Assembly: GCA_019414205.1 (NCBI GenBank)
Contig: DXML01000006.1
Location: forward strand, 37,769 to 101,768
Reading direction: 5' to 3'
Source of the DNA: Collinsella sp.
GTDB taxonomy: Bacteria; Actinomycetota; Coriobacteriia; Coriobacteriales; Coriobacteriaceae
Length of the DNA stretch: 64,000 nucleotides
The notes beneath the pieces were generated by a model, which had not been told where the DNA came from, searched no databases, and saw only the letters and a program-made list of their open reading frames with translations. Shown here in pieces: positions 25,305 to 34,496 of this stretch; position 1 is the stretch's first letter, and each line of letters opens with the position of its first letter. The translations under genes were made by a program, and so were the position numbers.

Positions 25305-26171
25305 ATGCCGACTGAGTATTTATCCATGCAAGAGGTGAAAGCTGCCGAGCTGCGCCTCCTTCGCATTTTCGACTGCTATTGTCGAGAGAACAATCTGCGA
25401 TATTCAATGGGTTCCGGCACTCTTCTCGGTGCGGTTAGGCACAAGGGGTTCATTCCCTGGGATGATGATATCGATGTCGTCATGCCCGTTGAGGACTACA
25501 GGAAGTTTCTGGCTGGCTTCGCCTCCCGTGCTGGAGCGGAGCAATCCCATGTTGGGCTTGCCAGTCAGCTGAACCTTAAAGGTTCAGCTGCAATTCCTTT
25601 TGAAAAACTGGTGGATACCAGCATTGAGGTAAAGTCTGCATTCATTGCTGAGGGAATCCGCGAATATGTGTGGATCGATATCTTTCCGATTGTTTCTTTC
25701 GAATGTGAAGCCGAAGCCAGCAAGGCCTGGGATGCAGCAGTTCGATATAAGTACCTGTTCCAAGCATCAAGATGGAGCTCGGGACAGCCAGGAGTTGCTG
25801 GCTGCTTCAAAACCGTCTTCGGCGCGTTTGCCAGGCACACCCCTCTGCAACAGTGGGCTCTCGGTAAGCTAAGAACGATGACGGATAACGGTTGCTTTTC
25901 GACTATCGGCACTGCCGCCAATCTGGCTTGGGCGGTCAGCCAGTCGCTGGAGGTTTTCCCCGCAAGCCTGTTTAGCAACTTGGTTGAATACGAATTCGAA
26001 AACGAACGGTTCTTTGGCTTTAAGGATGCGGATCGCTATCTCTCGATAATGTACGGGGACTATATGTCACTTCCGCCTGTCGACAAACGAATTGCGCATG
26101 AGCTGAAGGCATGGCGCGTCAACGCTTCCAGCGACTTCGGGTCCACGAGCAGCGGAAGCACCGATGAATAG
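25305..26171 (+). CDS. LicD-family phosphotransferase
   Basis: LicD proteins transfer phosphocholine or other phospho-alcohols from a CDP-linked donor onto surface glycans. The 288-aa protein has the defining LRYSMGSGTLLGAVRHKGF and IPWDDDIDVVMP motifs (metal-binding DDD) near residues 27-65. The gene begins 1 base after the previous stop. The CDP-activating cytidylyltransferase at 36.8 kb may supply its donor; that link is inference. Confidence 0.9.
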   Translation: MPTEYLSMQEVKAAELRLLRIFDCYCRENNLRYSMGSGTLLGAVRHKGFIPWDDDIDVVMPVEDYRKFLAGFASRAGAEQSHVGLASQLNLKGSAAIPFEKLVDTSIEVKSAFIAEGIREYVWIDIFPIVSFECEAEASKAWDAAVRYKYLFQASRWSSGQPGVAGCFKTVFGAFARHTPLQQWALGKLRTMTDNGCFSTIGTAANLAWAVSQSLEVFPASLFSNLVEYEFENERFFGFKDADRYLSIMYGDYMSLPPVDKRIAHELKAWRVNASSDFGSTSSGSTDE

Positions 26172-26721
26172 GATTGCTAAGGCTCTTAAATGGGGCGCCT
26201 CCGCCCTACGGGTGCTAAGGGTGCGCATTGTGGCCGGAAATCGGCTCAAGATCGCCTCAGGCAAACCATTGTACCTGGGCAAGGGCACACGGTTGATTTT
26301 GGGCGAGGGCGCCTCCCTCAGCATCGGTGCGGGCGTTTATTTGAGTCCCGAGTGCATCGTACAGGTCAATAAAGGCGCAACTTTAGTACTGGAAGACGGC
26401 GTCTACATGAACGAGGGCTGCCGAGTGACGGTAGTCGAATCCGCCCGCATCGGCGCAGACACGCTCTTTGGTCCTAATGTCCAGATTTACGACCACGACC
26501 ACGAATTCGATCGCAGGGGGGGGGTTAGCTCGAAGTTACTCCACACGCCGGTTTCGATCGGTCATCGTTGTTGGCTTTGCGCTAATACGGTCGTTACGCG
26601 CGGCTGCTCGATTGCGTGCTGCTCTCTTGTTTCAGCGAACTCTGTTGTCACGCGCGACCTTAACGAAGCGGGCGCTCTGTACGCCGGGGTGCCCGCTCGG
26701 TTGATTAAGAGATACGACTAG
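26164..26721 (+). CDS. Hexapeptide-repeat acyltransferase (WbbJ/LbetaH type)
   Basis: A 185-aa left-handed beta-helix protein that probably O-acetylates the glycan using acetyl-CoA. After a short basic N-terminus come hexapeptide repeats (GTRLILGEGASLSIGAGVYLS, ESARIGADTLFGPNV), the catalytic-type YDHDHEFD His loop and a C-terminal LYAGVPARLIKR. Starts 8 bases inside the licD gene. Confidence 0.85.
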   Translation: MNRIAKALKWGASALRVLRVRIVAGNRLKIASGKPLYLGKGTRLILGEGASLSIGAGVYLSPECIVQVNKGATLVLEDGVYMNEGCRVTVVESARIGADTLFGPNVQIYDHDHEFDRRGGVSSKLLHTPVSIGHRCWLCANTVVTRGCSIACCSLVSANSVVTRDLNEAGALYAGVPARLIKRYD

Positions 26722-26736
26722 AAGGCCTATTTAAAC

Positions 26737-27774
26737 GTGGATCAAAATCTGAAATTAACCTTAATCGTGCCCGTGTACAACGTTAGACGCTATCTTGAAC
26801 GGTGTGTCTGCTCCATTCTGGAACAGTCGTACTCGGTGTTCGAGGTACTGCTCATCGACGACGGGTCGACCGACGGGTCGGGCGAGCTGTGTGATCGACT
26901 CTCCTTTGAGAACGATCGCGTGCGGACAGTGCATAAGGAGAACGCAGGGCTTGGTTTCGCGCGTAACACGGGACTCGATAATCTGCTTCCAGAGACCACA
27001 CATGTTATGTTCGTTGATTCCGACGACTGGCTCGAGTCCAACATGGTCGAGACTTTCGCCCGCGCCATCGAGGACACAGGAGCGGATTGTGTTCTGGGTG
27101 GGTTTACCAAGCGCGACGGAGAGGGAAACCCTCAGTTCGAGTTTAAGCTCGAGGATGCCGTGTGGGAAGGTGAAAGACTGGCGAAGAGGCTCGTCCCCCG
27201 CGTGTGCGGCAGCGCGCTCGAGGCGTCCGACTCGATTCCAATGTCGGCATGTTCGTCTATATTCGCAAAGTCGAACATTGACGAACATGCTCTGCGCTTT
27301 CCCTCAGAACGCGAGGTAATCAGCGAAGACTTCGTCTTTAAATACAGGTACCTCCTGACTTGCAACAAGGTGGTGACGACGAGTTGCGTGGGATATTCGT
27401 ACCGCACGAATCTCTCGTCACTCACCACTTCTTATAGACCGGATCGCTTCGACGCTTGTCTGTTCTTCTACGACTACGCCCTTCGACTTGTGGCAGGCTC
27501 GCCTTCGGAGGCGGAATGCGTTTTGAGATTAAAAAAGACCTTATTTATCAATATGAAGATGTGCATCTCGCAGGAAGTGCCTCGCGTAAGCGGCAAGAGC
27601 CGACGCGAAGCCTGCCGTGCCATACGAAATATGGCGGGCGACGAACGCCTGCTGAAAGTGATTAATGACTACCCATGCGAGAGACTCGGCTTTAAGCAGA
27701 AGGCCTTCGTGCAGTTGCTGAGGCACCAGGCCGCAAACGTTCTCTACATGGCTGCGGTTAAGGGGGTCATCTAG
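26737..27774 (+). CDS. Glycosyltransferase family 2
   Basis: The 345-aa GT-A enzyme begins KLTLIVPVYNVRRYLERCV, then LLIDDGSTDGSGELCD and MFVDSDDWLE (DxD metal site). The start is GTG. Its last 125 or so residues have a truncated second copy at 28524-28909. Adds one sugar to the repeat unit in the cytoplasm; donor unknown. It is paired with the acyltransferase that follows. Confidence 0.88.
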   Translation: MDQNLKLTLIVPVYNVRRYLERCVCSILEQSYSVFEVLLIDDGSTDGSGELCDRLSFENDRVRTVHKENAGLGFARNTGLDNLLPETTHVMFVDSDDWLESNMVETFARAIEDTGADCVLGGFTKRDGEGNPQFEFKLEDAVWEGERLAKRLVPRVCGSALEASDSIPMSACSSIFAKSNIDEHALRFPSEREVISEDFVFKYRYLLTCNKVVTTSCVGYSYRTNLSSLTTSYRPDRFDACLFFYDYALRLVAGSPSEAECVLRLKKTLFINMKMCISQEVPRVSGKSRREACRAIRNMAGDERLLKVINDYPCERLGFKQKAFVQLLRHQAANVLYMAAVKGVI

Positions 27775-27789
27775 ATTGGAGACGCGAAC

Positions 27790-28485
27790 ATGGCTTTGAG
27801 AGACGTGGTGAGGAAGGTTTACAACAAGCTTCTCGTGAACAACGAGGGGTACTTGAAGTACCTGCGTTCATGCGGTGTCACTATTGGCGAGGACGTCACG
27901 TTCCATTGCCCCGGTGACACACGTGTCGACATCACCGACCCACACCTTCTGACAATCGGCGACCACGTTAACCTCACGGGGCCCATTACTATCCTTACCC
28001 ATGACTACGGCTGGTCAGTAGTCAAGGGCAAGACGGGCGAAATTCTGGGCAACGAGAAACCGGTCACCATCGGCAACAACGTCTTCGTCGGGTGGGGCGC
28101 CACCATCCTTTGCGGCACGACTATCGAGGACAATGTGATTATCGGTGCCCATGCCGTGGTGAGCGGTCATATAGAAGGTGATTCTGTCTGGGGAGGGGTG
28201 CCCGCTCGGCGAATCTGTTCATTGGAACACTACCGGGAAAAGCGAGCCTCAGCTCAGGTCGAAGAGGCCAAGGAGTACGTGCAGCTCTTCCGTGCGAGGA
28301 GGGGCCGCGATCCCAAGCCCGAGGAGATTCGCGAGTACTTTCCGCTATTCGCAGACCCCGAGAATCTCTGCGGCGTGCATGAGTCGCAGACGAGGCTGAT
28401 GGGGACGTGTGAGGAGAGTTTGAAGTGGATGAAGGGCGCTAAGCAATACGAGGATTTCATCGCCTTCATCGATGACTGCAAATAA
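27790..28485 (+). CDS. Hexapeptide-repeat acyltransferase, copy 1
   Basis: The 231-aa beta-helix acyltransferase has LTIGDHVNLTGPITILTHD, IGNNVFVGWGATILCGTTI and a C-terminal helical extension of about 75 residues. It is homologous along its whole length to the gene at 28925-29635 (copy 2), but copy 1 is GC-richer. TTGGAG lies about 10 bases before the ATG. It follows the GT2 gene by 15 bases. Likely a glycan O-acetyltransferase. Confidence 0.85.
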   Translation: MALRDVVRKVYNKLLVNNEGYLKYLRSCGVTIGEDVTFHCPGDTRVDITDPHLLTIGDHVNLTGPITILTHDYGWSVVKGKTGEILGNEKPVTIGNNVFVGWGATILCGTTIEDNVIIGAHAVVSGHIEGDSVWGGVPARRICSLEHYREKRASAQVEEAKEYVQLFRARRGRDPKPEEIREYFPLFADPENLCGVHESQTRLMGTCEESLKWMKGAKQYEDFIAFIDDCK

Positions 28486-28523
28486 AGGGTGCTCGTCCTT
28501 GACTTTCAGAAAGGATGGCTGTG

Positions 28524-28909
28524 TGGGGTATTCGTATCGCACCAGCCCCTCGTCTCTCACCACCTCGTACAGGCCGGATCGCTTTGATGCCAGTCTTTTC
28601 TTCAACAACTACGCTCTTCGACTCGTGACGGGCTCGCCCTCGGAAACAGAATGCGTTTTGAGATTAGAAAAGCCCCTATTTATCAATATGAAGACGTGCG
28701 TCTCACAGGAAGTTCCTCGCGTTAGTGACAAAAGCCGACGAGATGCCTGCGATGCCATTCGAAGAATGGCGAGCGATGATTGCATGTTGAAGGTAATTAG
28801 CGGCTACCCATGCGAGAGACTCGGCATAACACAAAGAGCTTTTGTGGAACTGCTGAGGCGGCGGACCGTGAGTGTTCTATATTTGGCCACTTCATATGGT
28901 GTTTTCTAG
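28524..28909 (+). pseudogene. Truncated GT2 glycosyltransferase remnant (C-terminal third)
   Basis: From about 28524 the + strand encodes VGYSYRTSPSSLTTSYRPD through to SYGVF, clearly homologous to the last 125 residues of the GT2 protein at 26737-27774. The first two thirds, including the catalytic DxD domain, are missing. The open frame begins inside the preceding acyltransferase gene, so no functional start exists. It is the left half of a second GT2-acyltransferase unit made by duplication or recombination. Confidence 0.85.
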
Positions 28910-28924
28910 ATTGGAGGCGTGAAC

Positions 28925-29635
28925 ATGGCTTTAATTAATGGACTTAAGTATTTATACAATTCTATTTTCCTCAATAACGATTTACTGATTAGCCGCTTGA
29001 GAAAATTGGGTGTTGCCATTGGGGACGATGTGACTTTTTACTGCCCCAAAGAAATGACGGTTGATATTCAAAATCCACATCTGATCACTATCGGTGACCA
29101 TGTAAAGATTACGGGCCCATCTACAATCCTGACGCATGATTATTCTTGGGGAGTAATTAAAGGAAAAACTGGGGAGGTTTTAGGCAACCAAAAACATGTG
29201 ACCATAGGTAACAACATTTTCATTGGTTGGGGTGCCACAATCTTGTGCGGTACGACAATCGAGGACAACGTGATCGTCGGTGCACACTCCGTCGTAAGTG
29301 GAAGGCTTGAACACGACTCTGTTTATGCAGGCGTTCCAGCAAAGAAGGTTTGCTCATTAGAGTGCTACCGTGAGAAGCGCGCGTCAGCTCAGCTGGAAGA
29401 GGCGAAAGACTACGTAGTCCGTTTTCGTCGCCGTTTCGGGCGCGATCCTCGTGCAGACGAAATGAGGGAGTATTTCTTTTTGTGGGCCACTCCTGATCGA
29501 CTTAACGACAGCTATGTTTTTCAAATGAGCCTCATGGGGACTTACGATAAAAGCGAAGCGATTTTGGCAACCCCGAGACAATTTAATAGCTTTGAGCAGT
29601 TTCTTGCCTACTGCGACAATGCCGAAGTTGAGTAA
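28925..29635 (+). CDS. Hexapeptide-repeat acyltransferase, copy 2
   Basis: A 236-aa paralogue of the acyltransferase at 27790-28485, with matching LTIGDHVKITGPSTILTHD-type and GNNIFIGWGATILCGTTI segments and the same C-terminal extension. It is markedly AT-richer at third codon positions than copy 1, so it is either an old duplicate or arrived from another strain. ATTGGAGG sits 7 bases before the ATG at 28925, the same layout as copy 1; a GTG two codons earlier abuts the ribosome site. Confidence 0.85.
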   Translation: MALINGLKYLYNSIFLNNDLLISRLRKLGVAIGDDVTFYCPKEMTVDIQNPHLITIGDHVKITGPSTILTHDYSWGVIKGKTGEVLGNQKHVTIGNNIFIGWGATILCGTTIEDNVIVGAHSVVSGRLEHDSVYAGVPAKKVCSLECYREKRASAQLEEAKDYVVRFRRRFGRDPRADEMREYFFLWATPDRLNDSYVFQMSLMGTYDKSEAILATPRQFNSFEQFLAYCDNAEVE

Positions 29636-29637
29636 CT

Positions 29638-30639
29638 ATGAATAAAAACAATAATGGCCCCGTTGTAACAGTTGTTGTTCCCGTCTATAACGTCGAAGCG
29701 GAGCTAAATAGGTGCGTTGAGAGCCTTGTGGGACAAACGTTCAGCGATCTTCAAATAATTCTTGTTGATGATGGATCAACAGACTTGAGTGGTGAGCTTT
29801 GTGATGCCTGGGCAGACAGAGATTCCCGCATCTGCGTTATACATAAGCAGAATGGCGGATTGTCCTCTGCCAGAAATGCCGGAATCGATATCGCTGAGGG
29901 TGAATACCTTGGTTTTGTTGATAGCGACGATTTTATCGAGCCCGATATGTACGAAACACTTTTGGCCGGAATGGTCGATGGTGAAGTGTCTATGGTCACT
30001 TGTGGTAGGTATGTTCATATGGGAGACACTGTTAGAAATGAATTTTCTACACCCGTAGTGATGAGGCTTACTTCCGCAGACGCTATGAAGGAGGCTTTAC
30101 TCGGCAACATCATTGATGTGTCTGCGTGGGATAAGCTTTATCGTCGTGAGCTGTTTGATGAAATCCGCTATCCCTATGGACGCATAAGCGAGGATGCAGC
30201 CATTATTTTGCAACTGCTCGACCGCTGTAGCGATGTCGTTCATGTAGGGAAGTGTCTCTACCACTACGTGTTTCGCACCGGAAGCATTAGCAAGTCAACC
30301 TACAGCCATAAACAATTTGATGTTATGTATAACTGTCGGGAGATGACAGCTTGGGTAGAGAAAAACAAGCCTGATTTTTCTATGGACATCAACTCGTATT
30401 GCTGCGCACAAATGGCAGGAATGATTGAGTGCATGATTTGCTCCCCGGGAGCGAGAAAAGAATGGGGCGAGGATTACAGCGCCTATTGGGGCCTATTCCG
30501 TCATTGTTTCCAAAGCTACGTTACGCTTGGTGGGCACAAAAAAGTTGAAATTGCGCGCGTCTTTGCCACGCGTATGCATCTTTACCGCCTATTCTGGCTA
30601 GCCCGTCAGGTTAGAAACGGGGTTAAGCGCTATGTGTAA
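29638..30639 (+). CDS. Glycosyltransferase family 2
   Basis: A 333-aa GT-A enzyme: VVTVVVPVYNVEAELNRCV, IILVDDGSTDLSGELCD, GFVDSDDFIEPDMY (DxD), then a C-terminal WDKLYRRELFDEIRYPYGRISED region typical of EpsJ-like capsular transferases. It starts 2 bases after the acyltransferase stop. AT-rich codon use begins around here and continues to 35.6 kb. Confidence 0.88.
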   Translation: MNKNNNGPVVTVVVPVYNVEAELNRCVESLVGQTFSDLQIILVDDGSTDLSGELCDAWADRDSRICVIHKQNGGLSSARNAGIDIAEGEYLGFVDSDDFIEPDMYETLLAGMVDGEVSMVTCGRYVHMGDTVRNEFSTPVVMRLTSADAMKEALLGNIIDVSAWDKLYRRELFDEIRYPYGRISEDAAIILQLLDRCSDVVHVGKCLYHYVFRTGSISKSTYSHKQFDVMYNCREMTAWVEKNKPDFSMDINSYCCAQMAGMIECMICSPGARKEWGEDYSAYWGLFRHCFQSYVTLGGHKKVEIARVFATRMHLYRLFWLARQVRNGVKRYV

Positions 30640-31795
30640 TGATGCTGCAACCGTTTCCATTAAGCGAAAAACTCTTGCTGATGTCACCATCAAGGACATA
30701 GACATCGTGTTAGCGACCTTACTCTTTTTCGCTCCTACGGATGGCAGTGGCGGCGGAGCGTACTCGTTGGTTCGCTATGGCTTAATTGCGTATCTTGTCT
30801 TAAAGAACATTCTTTGTTGTAAGAGCATTCCAATTGTCATGATACTTCTTAGCGCATTCTCTGCGCTTATGGCGTACTCGACCTGGATTAATACCCATAG
30901 TCCGACTTGGTCCTTTTCCGGATTCATGTTTGGAATGGGAATCGTTGCCGTCATTCTCGTCTATGTTGATGCGTGCTGTCGCCTTTCCACCGAGATTGTT
31001 CTGAAACGCGTGCTCGTCATCTTTATTGTTGCGATCTTACTCAACGATTTAATGATGGTTGTCTTGCCCTACAATCGCTCTGATTCCAGTACGGTGTACC
31101 TAATCGGAAATAAGTTCATAGTATCCTACGCGCATTGTCTTCTTTCTGGTCTTATGCTCGTTTGCTACAGAGATAAGATTACTTTAAATCGCATGATCGT
31201 GATCATAGGCGCCTTTATGTCGTATTTTTCTGGCTCAAGCACAGGTGCCATGATGATGGTCGCTATGTTTGCTTTGACGTTTGTTCCCGCTAAAACTCGA
31301 TTTGTTATCGCGAACCCTTTGTTTCTTGCAGCCTCTGTTGCTGTTTTGAATATTCTCATTTGGGGACAAGCAAATCTATTCCAAATGCCTGAGTTTCAGA
31401 ATTTTGTAGTCAATGTTTTGCATAAGAATCCAAATATGACTGGACGTGAGCAGCTATACGCCGTCACTTTTGATCTGGTTGCAATGAAGCCTGTTTTCGG
31501 GTGGGGATACCTTACCGATATTTACCGAATCACTTTTGGCTACGGTAACGCGCAAAACGGATTGTTTCACCTTATAACCCAGTGTGGAATCTTGGGCACT
31601 ACGGTCTATTTCGCAGGTTTGTTTACATCTCTTCTCGGAAAACCGGTTCAGAACAAAAGCCTTTTCGGCATTTACGCCTTTTTGCTTTGCATGGTTCTCG
31701 GTTCATCTGTGGAGATTAACCTTTCCTTCCAATTCGCTTTTGGCATTGCTTTGGTTTGCGGAGCTTTGCACGGTTTTGATGCTACGGAGAAATAA
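30632..31795 (+). CDS. O-antigen/capsule polymerase (Wzy-like) membrane protein
   Basis: A 387-aa protein with about ten hydrophobic helices and a large loop before the last three (MPEFQNFVVNVLHKNPNMTGREQLYAVTF), the pattern of Wzy/EpsK-type polymerases that join repeat units on the outer face of the membrane. A 'GxGY'-like FGWGYLTDIYRITFGYGNAQNG stretch follows. Wzy proteins share little sequence, so the call rests on topology and its place between glycosyltransferases and the flippase. Overlaps the previous gene by 8 bases. Confidence 0.75.
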   Translation: MCNDAATVSIKRKTLADVTIKDIDIVLATLLFFAPTDGSGGGAYSLVRYGLIAYLVLKNILCCKSIPIVMILLSAFSALMAYSTWINTHSPTWSFSGFMFGMGIVAVILVYVDACCRLSTEIVLKRVLVIFIVAILLNDLMMVVLPYNRSDSSTVYLIGNKFIVSYAHCLLSGLMLVCYRDKITLNRMIVIIGAFMSYFSGSSTGAMMMVAMFALTFVPAKTRFVIANPLFLAASVAVLNILIWGQANLFQMPEFQNFVVNVLHKNPNMTGREQLYAVTFDLVAMKPVFGWGYLTDIYRITFGYGNAQNGLFHLITQCGILGTTVYFAGLFTSLLGKPVQNKSLFGIYAFLLCMVLGSSVEINLSFQFAFGIALVCGALHGFDATEK

Positions 31796-31796
31796 T

Positions 31797-32933
31797 ATGC
31801 TCGTTGGAATTATGACAATGCACCGAGTTCCCAATTACGGGTCTTTCTTGCAAGCCTATTCACTAAAAAGAATGATTGAATCCTTGGGTCATCAGGTGGT
31901 TTTCGTCGACTATCACATTGAGCCCGATATCTTGCATAAAGGGGACATAAAGGAAACCCTTCGATGCGAGATGAGACAAGTTGGACAGTGGTTTAAATCC
32001 TCATCATTGGGTCATTCAATAAAAAAGGCACTCAAGGGGGATGCTGTCTCATCGCGTTCCGTAATGTTTAGTTGCGATGATATGCTAGGAATCACAGATA
32101 GACGACACTACAACACGAAATGCGACGTCCTGGTCATAGGCAGCGATGAAGTGTTTAATTGCCTCCAGCTTGGTTCCAATATTGGTTACTCCCTTGAATT
32201 GTTTGGGAGGCGCGCCAATGCAGGTAAAGTAATAAGCTATGCCGCTTCGTTCGGCAATACGACGTATGAAAAACTTGACCACTATGGGGTGGCTAGGGAA
32301 ATAGGGGATTGCCTTAATTGTTTCGAGGGGGTTTCAGTTCGTGACACGAATTCCGTTGACACTGTAAGTAGGCTTACGGGAAAAGCCCCAATCATGCATC
32401 TTGATCCTGTACTCGTCGGTGGAGTGGAGAACGAAGACTGGTCTCCCTGCAACGAGAGTGGATTCATGATTCTTTACGGCTACAGCTTCCGATTTACCGA
32501 GGATGAATGCAGAGAGGCTCTCGAATTTGCTCATTCCCACGGACTTGAACTCGTCGCATTAGGTGAGGACCAGCCCGTGCGCGATCGCCATATTCGATGC
32601 CGCCCTGACCAGGTTTTACCATATTTTCGAGCAGCTGATTATGTGTTAACCGATACCTTTCATGGAAGCATATTTTCTATCGTTACCCATACGCCTTTTG
32701 TGACGATTCCCCGTGGAGACCGAAACGGCCAAGGAGGCAATGTCCAGAAACTAACGTCGCTTCTGGACGGACTCAACCTTTCTGATCGGCGACTTAGCTC
32801 AATTGATAAATTGGGCAAGGTTCTCGAAATCAAACCAGATTTCGAATCTTCAGACAAGATTCGAAGCTCTGAGTCGCTACGCTCGCTCAACTACCTGAGA
32901 TCATATCTCTCAAATGGAGGCGTTGCCGAGTGA
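31797..32933 (+). CDS. Polysaccharide pyruvyl transferase family protein
   Basis: A 378-aa protein starting MLVGIMTMHRVPNYGSFLQA, with VLVIGSDEVFNCLQLG, PIMHLDPVLV and YVLTDTFHGSIFSI, the family's hallmark segments. It should add a pyruvate ketal to a sugar of the repeat unit. The ATG at 31797 is 1 base past the polymerase stop; longer starts lie inside the polymerase gene. It is usually found near an F420-hydrogenase-beta-like gene, as here (34.5 kb). Confidence 0.88.
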   Translation: MLVGIMTMHRVPNYGSFLQAYSLKRMIESLGHQVVFVDYHIEPDILHKGDIKETLRCEMRQVGQWFKSSSLGHSIKKALKGDAVSSRSVMFSCDDMLGITDRRHYNTKCDVLVIGSDEVFNCLQLGSNIGYSLELFGRRANAGKVISYAASFGNTTYEKLDHYGVAREIGDCLNCFEGVSVRDTNSVDTVSRLTGKAPIMHLDPVLVGGVENEDWSPCNESGFMILYGYSFRFTEDECREALEFAHSHGLELVALGEDQPVRDRHIRCRPDQVLPYFRAADYVLTDTFHGSIFSIVTHTPFVTIPRGDRNGQGGNVQKLTSLLDGLNLSDRRLSSIDKLGKVLEIKPDFESSDKIRSSESLRSLNYLRSYLSNGGVAE

Positions 32934-34495
32934 TGAATAAGCAGATCAAACCGCTTCCAATATTACAGGGCAAGACCGCTTTTGCGATAAACCTTATCTC
33001 GCAAGTGTCTGTCATTGTTGCCCAGATGGTCATCAGCTTATTTTTGACCCCAATTGTCCTAGATAAAATGGGGGCAGAAGCCTATGGCTTTGTTGGTCTT
33101 GTTAACAACTTTGTAAGCTATGTGGCTGTAATTACTACTGCCTTAAATTCGCTAGCAGGTCGTTATATCACGATTGCGCACCATAGCGGGGACCAAGAGA
33201 GTGCGGAGTCCTATTATTCCTCCGTGTTTTTCGCAAACTGCGTAATGGCCGTCGCCGTGTTGGCTGGATCCGTTCTGCTTGCAGCAAATATCGAATCGGT
33301 CGTGTCGGTTTCGCCTGGGCTAGTTGAAGATCTCCAGCTTATGATTTTGTTGGCGTTTTTCAATTGTGCGCTTAGTCTTGTCGTTGTTGTTTTTGGAATT
33401 GCCGCATTTATCAAGAACCAGCTATACCTCAACTCCATTGCCCAGCTTGTGTCCTCCGTCATAAGGGCAATGTTGCTGTGTATTCTTTTTTTGACTGTAG
33501 CTCCACATATGTGGTATTACAGCGCCGCTGCAGTTGTCGCATCGGTTGCATTCCTTGCATTGCAGATTTGGACTACGAGACGTATTGCTCCAGAATACCG
33601 GGTGAAAGCGACCTGCTTTTCAATTCAAAGAGTGCTTGAAATTCTCAAAAGCGGCTTATGGGTCAGCATCGAGTCAATAAACAAGCTTTTGCTTACCGGT
33701 CTTGATTTGTGGATTTCGAATCTCTTTGTCGGTGCCTACCAGATGGGGATTTTATCAGTTGCTAAGACGATCCCCAATGCCTTGTTATCCGTTTCAAATA
33801 GTCTTTCCAGCCTTTTCTATCCCAAATGTGCCGAGCTTTATGCCAAAAAGAAAACTGACGAGCTTGTTAAACAGTTTGGCTTTGCAATGAGATTCACAGC
33901 CGCGGTCATGATTGTGCCGCTCGCGGGCTTTGTTGCATATGGTCTTCATTTTTATGAACTATGGCTTCCTGGACGAGACGTGTCAGAGCTCCTTCTGATT
34001 CAAAGACTATCTGTTCTGACTGTTGTCTCGTTACTCGCGAGCGCGCTCGTTGAGCCTCTTTACTATGCCAATACCCTTACTAATAAGATAAAGGGGTCGG
34101 TTCTTATTACTTTAGGCTTCAGCTTACTCGTCTTCGCAATTGAATTGTCCCTTCTGCTATTTACAGAGCTTGAAGGCCTCTTTGTAATCGCTTCCGTCAG
34201 TTCCGTTGTCATGACGTTTAGACATTGTTTTGTACAGCCCGTTTATGCTGCTCATGTGTTGGGTCTGCGTGGATCGAGTTTCTATAAACCACTTGGTAAA
34301 GAAGCTGTAGGGCTTTTCGTTGTTCTCGCAACATTTGCAATTCTTTCGAAAGCGTTGCCGTTTTCTTCCTGGGCGTGCTTTCTGATTTCTTGTCTTATTT
34401 CTGCAGCAATCGGTTATACGGAGCTATCCCTCCTTCTACTCGATAGGGAAGAGCGACGTAAGGCTTTTGGAATGTTATTGGTTAGGAGGCGTTAG
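32930..34495 (+). CDS. Polysaccharide flippase (Wzx, MOP superfamily)
   Basis: A 521-aa integral membrane protein with about 12-14 predicted helices and the typical N-terminal helix pattern (FAINLISQVSVIVAQMVISLFL, then PIVLDKMGAEAYGF). Flips lipid-linked repeat units across the membrane for Wzy. Its start overlaps the pyruvyl transferase stop by 4 bases (GTG, or the ATG that follows it). Confidence 0.87.
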   Translation: MMNKQIKPLPILQGKTAFAINLISQVSVIVAQMVISLFLTPIVLDKMGAEAYGFVGLVNNFVSYVAVITTALNSLAGRYITIAHHSGDQESAESYYSSVFFANCVMAVAVLAGSVLLAANIESVVSVSPGLVEDLQLMILLAFFNCALSLVVVVFGIAAFIKNQLYLNSIAQLVSSVIRAMLLCILFLTVAPHMWYYSAAAVVASVAFLALQIWTTRRIAPEYRVKATCFSIQRVLEILKSGLWVSIESINKLLLTGLDLWISNLFVGAYQMGILSVAKTIPNALLSVSNSLSSLFYPKCAELYAKKKTDELVKQFGFAMRFTAAVMIVPLAGFVAYGLHFYELWLPGRDVSELLLIQRLSVLTVVSLLASALVEPLYYANTLTNKIKGSVLITLGFSLLVFAIELSLLLFTELEGLFVIASVSSVVMTFRHCFVQPVYAAHVLGLRGSSFYKPLGKEAVGLFVVLATFAILSKALPFSSWACFLISCLISAAIGYTELSLLLLDREERRKAFGMLLVRRR

Positions 34496-34496
34496 G

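Noticed and set aside
28472..28909. A functional 145-aa gene after acyltransferase copy 1
   Set aside because: It is only the tail of a GT2 enzyme without catalytic residues, and its start lies inside the previous gene.
31584..31796. Longer N-terminus for the pyruvyl transferase
   Set aside because: It would overlap the polymerase gene by 212 bases, and the family N-terminus begins exactly at the ATG at 31797.
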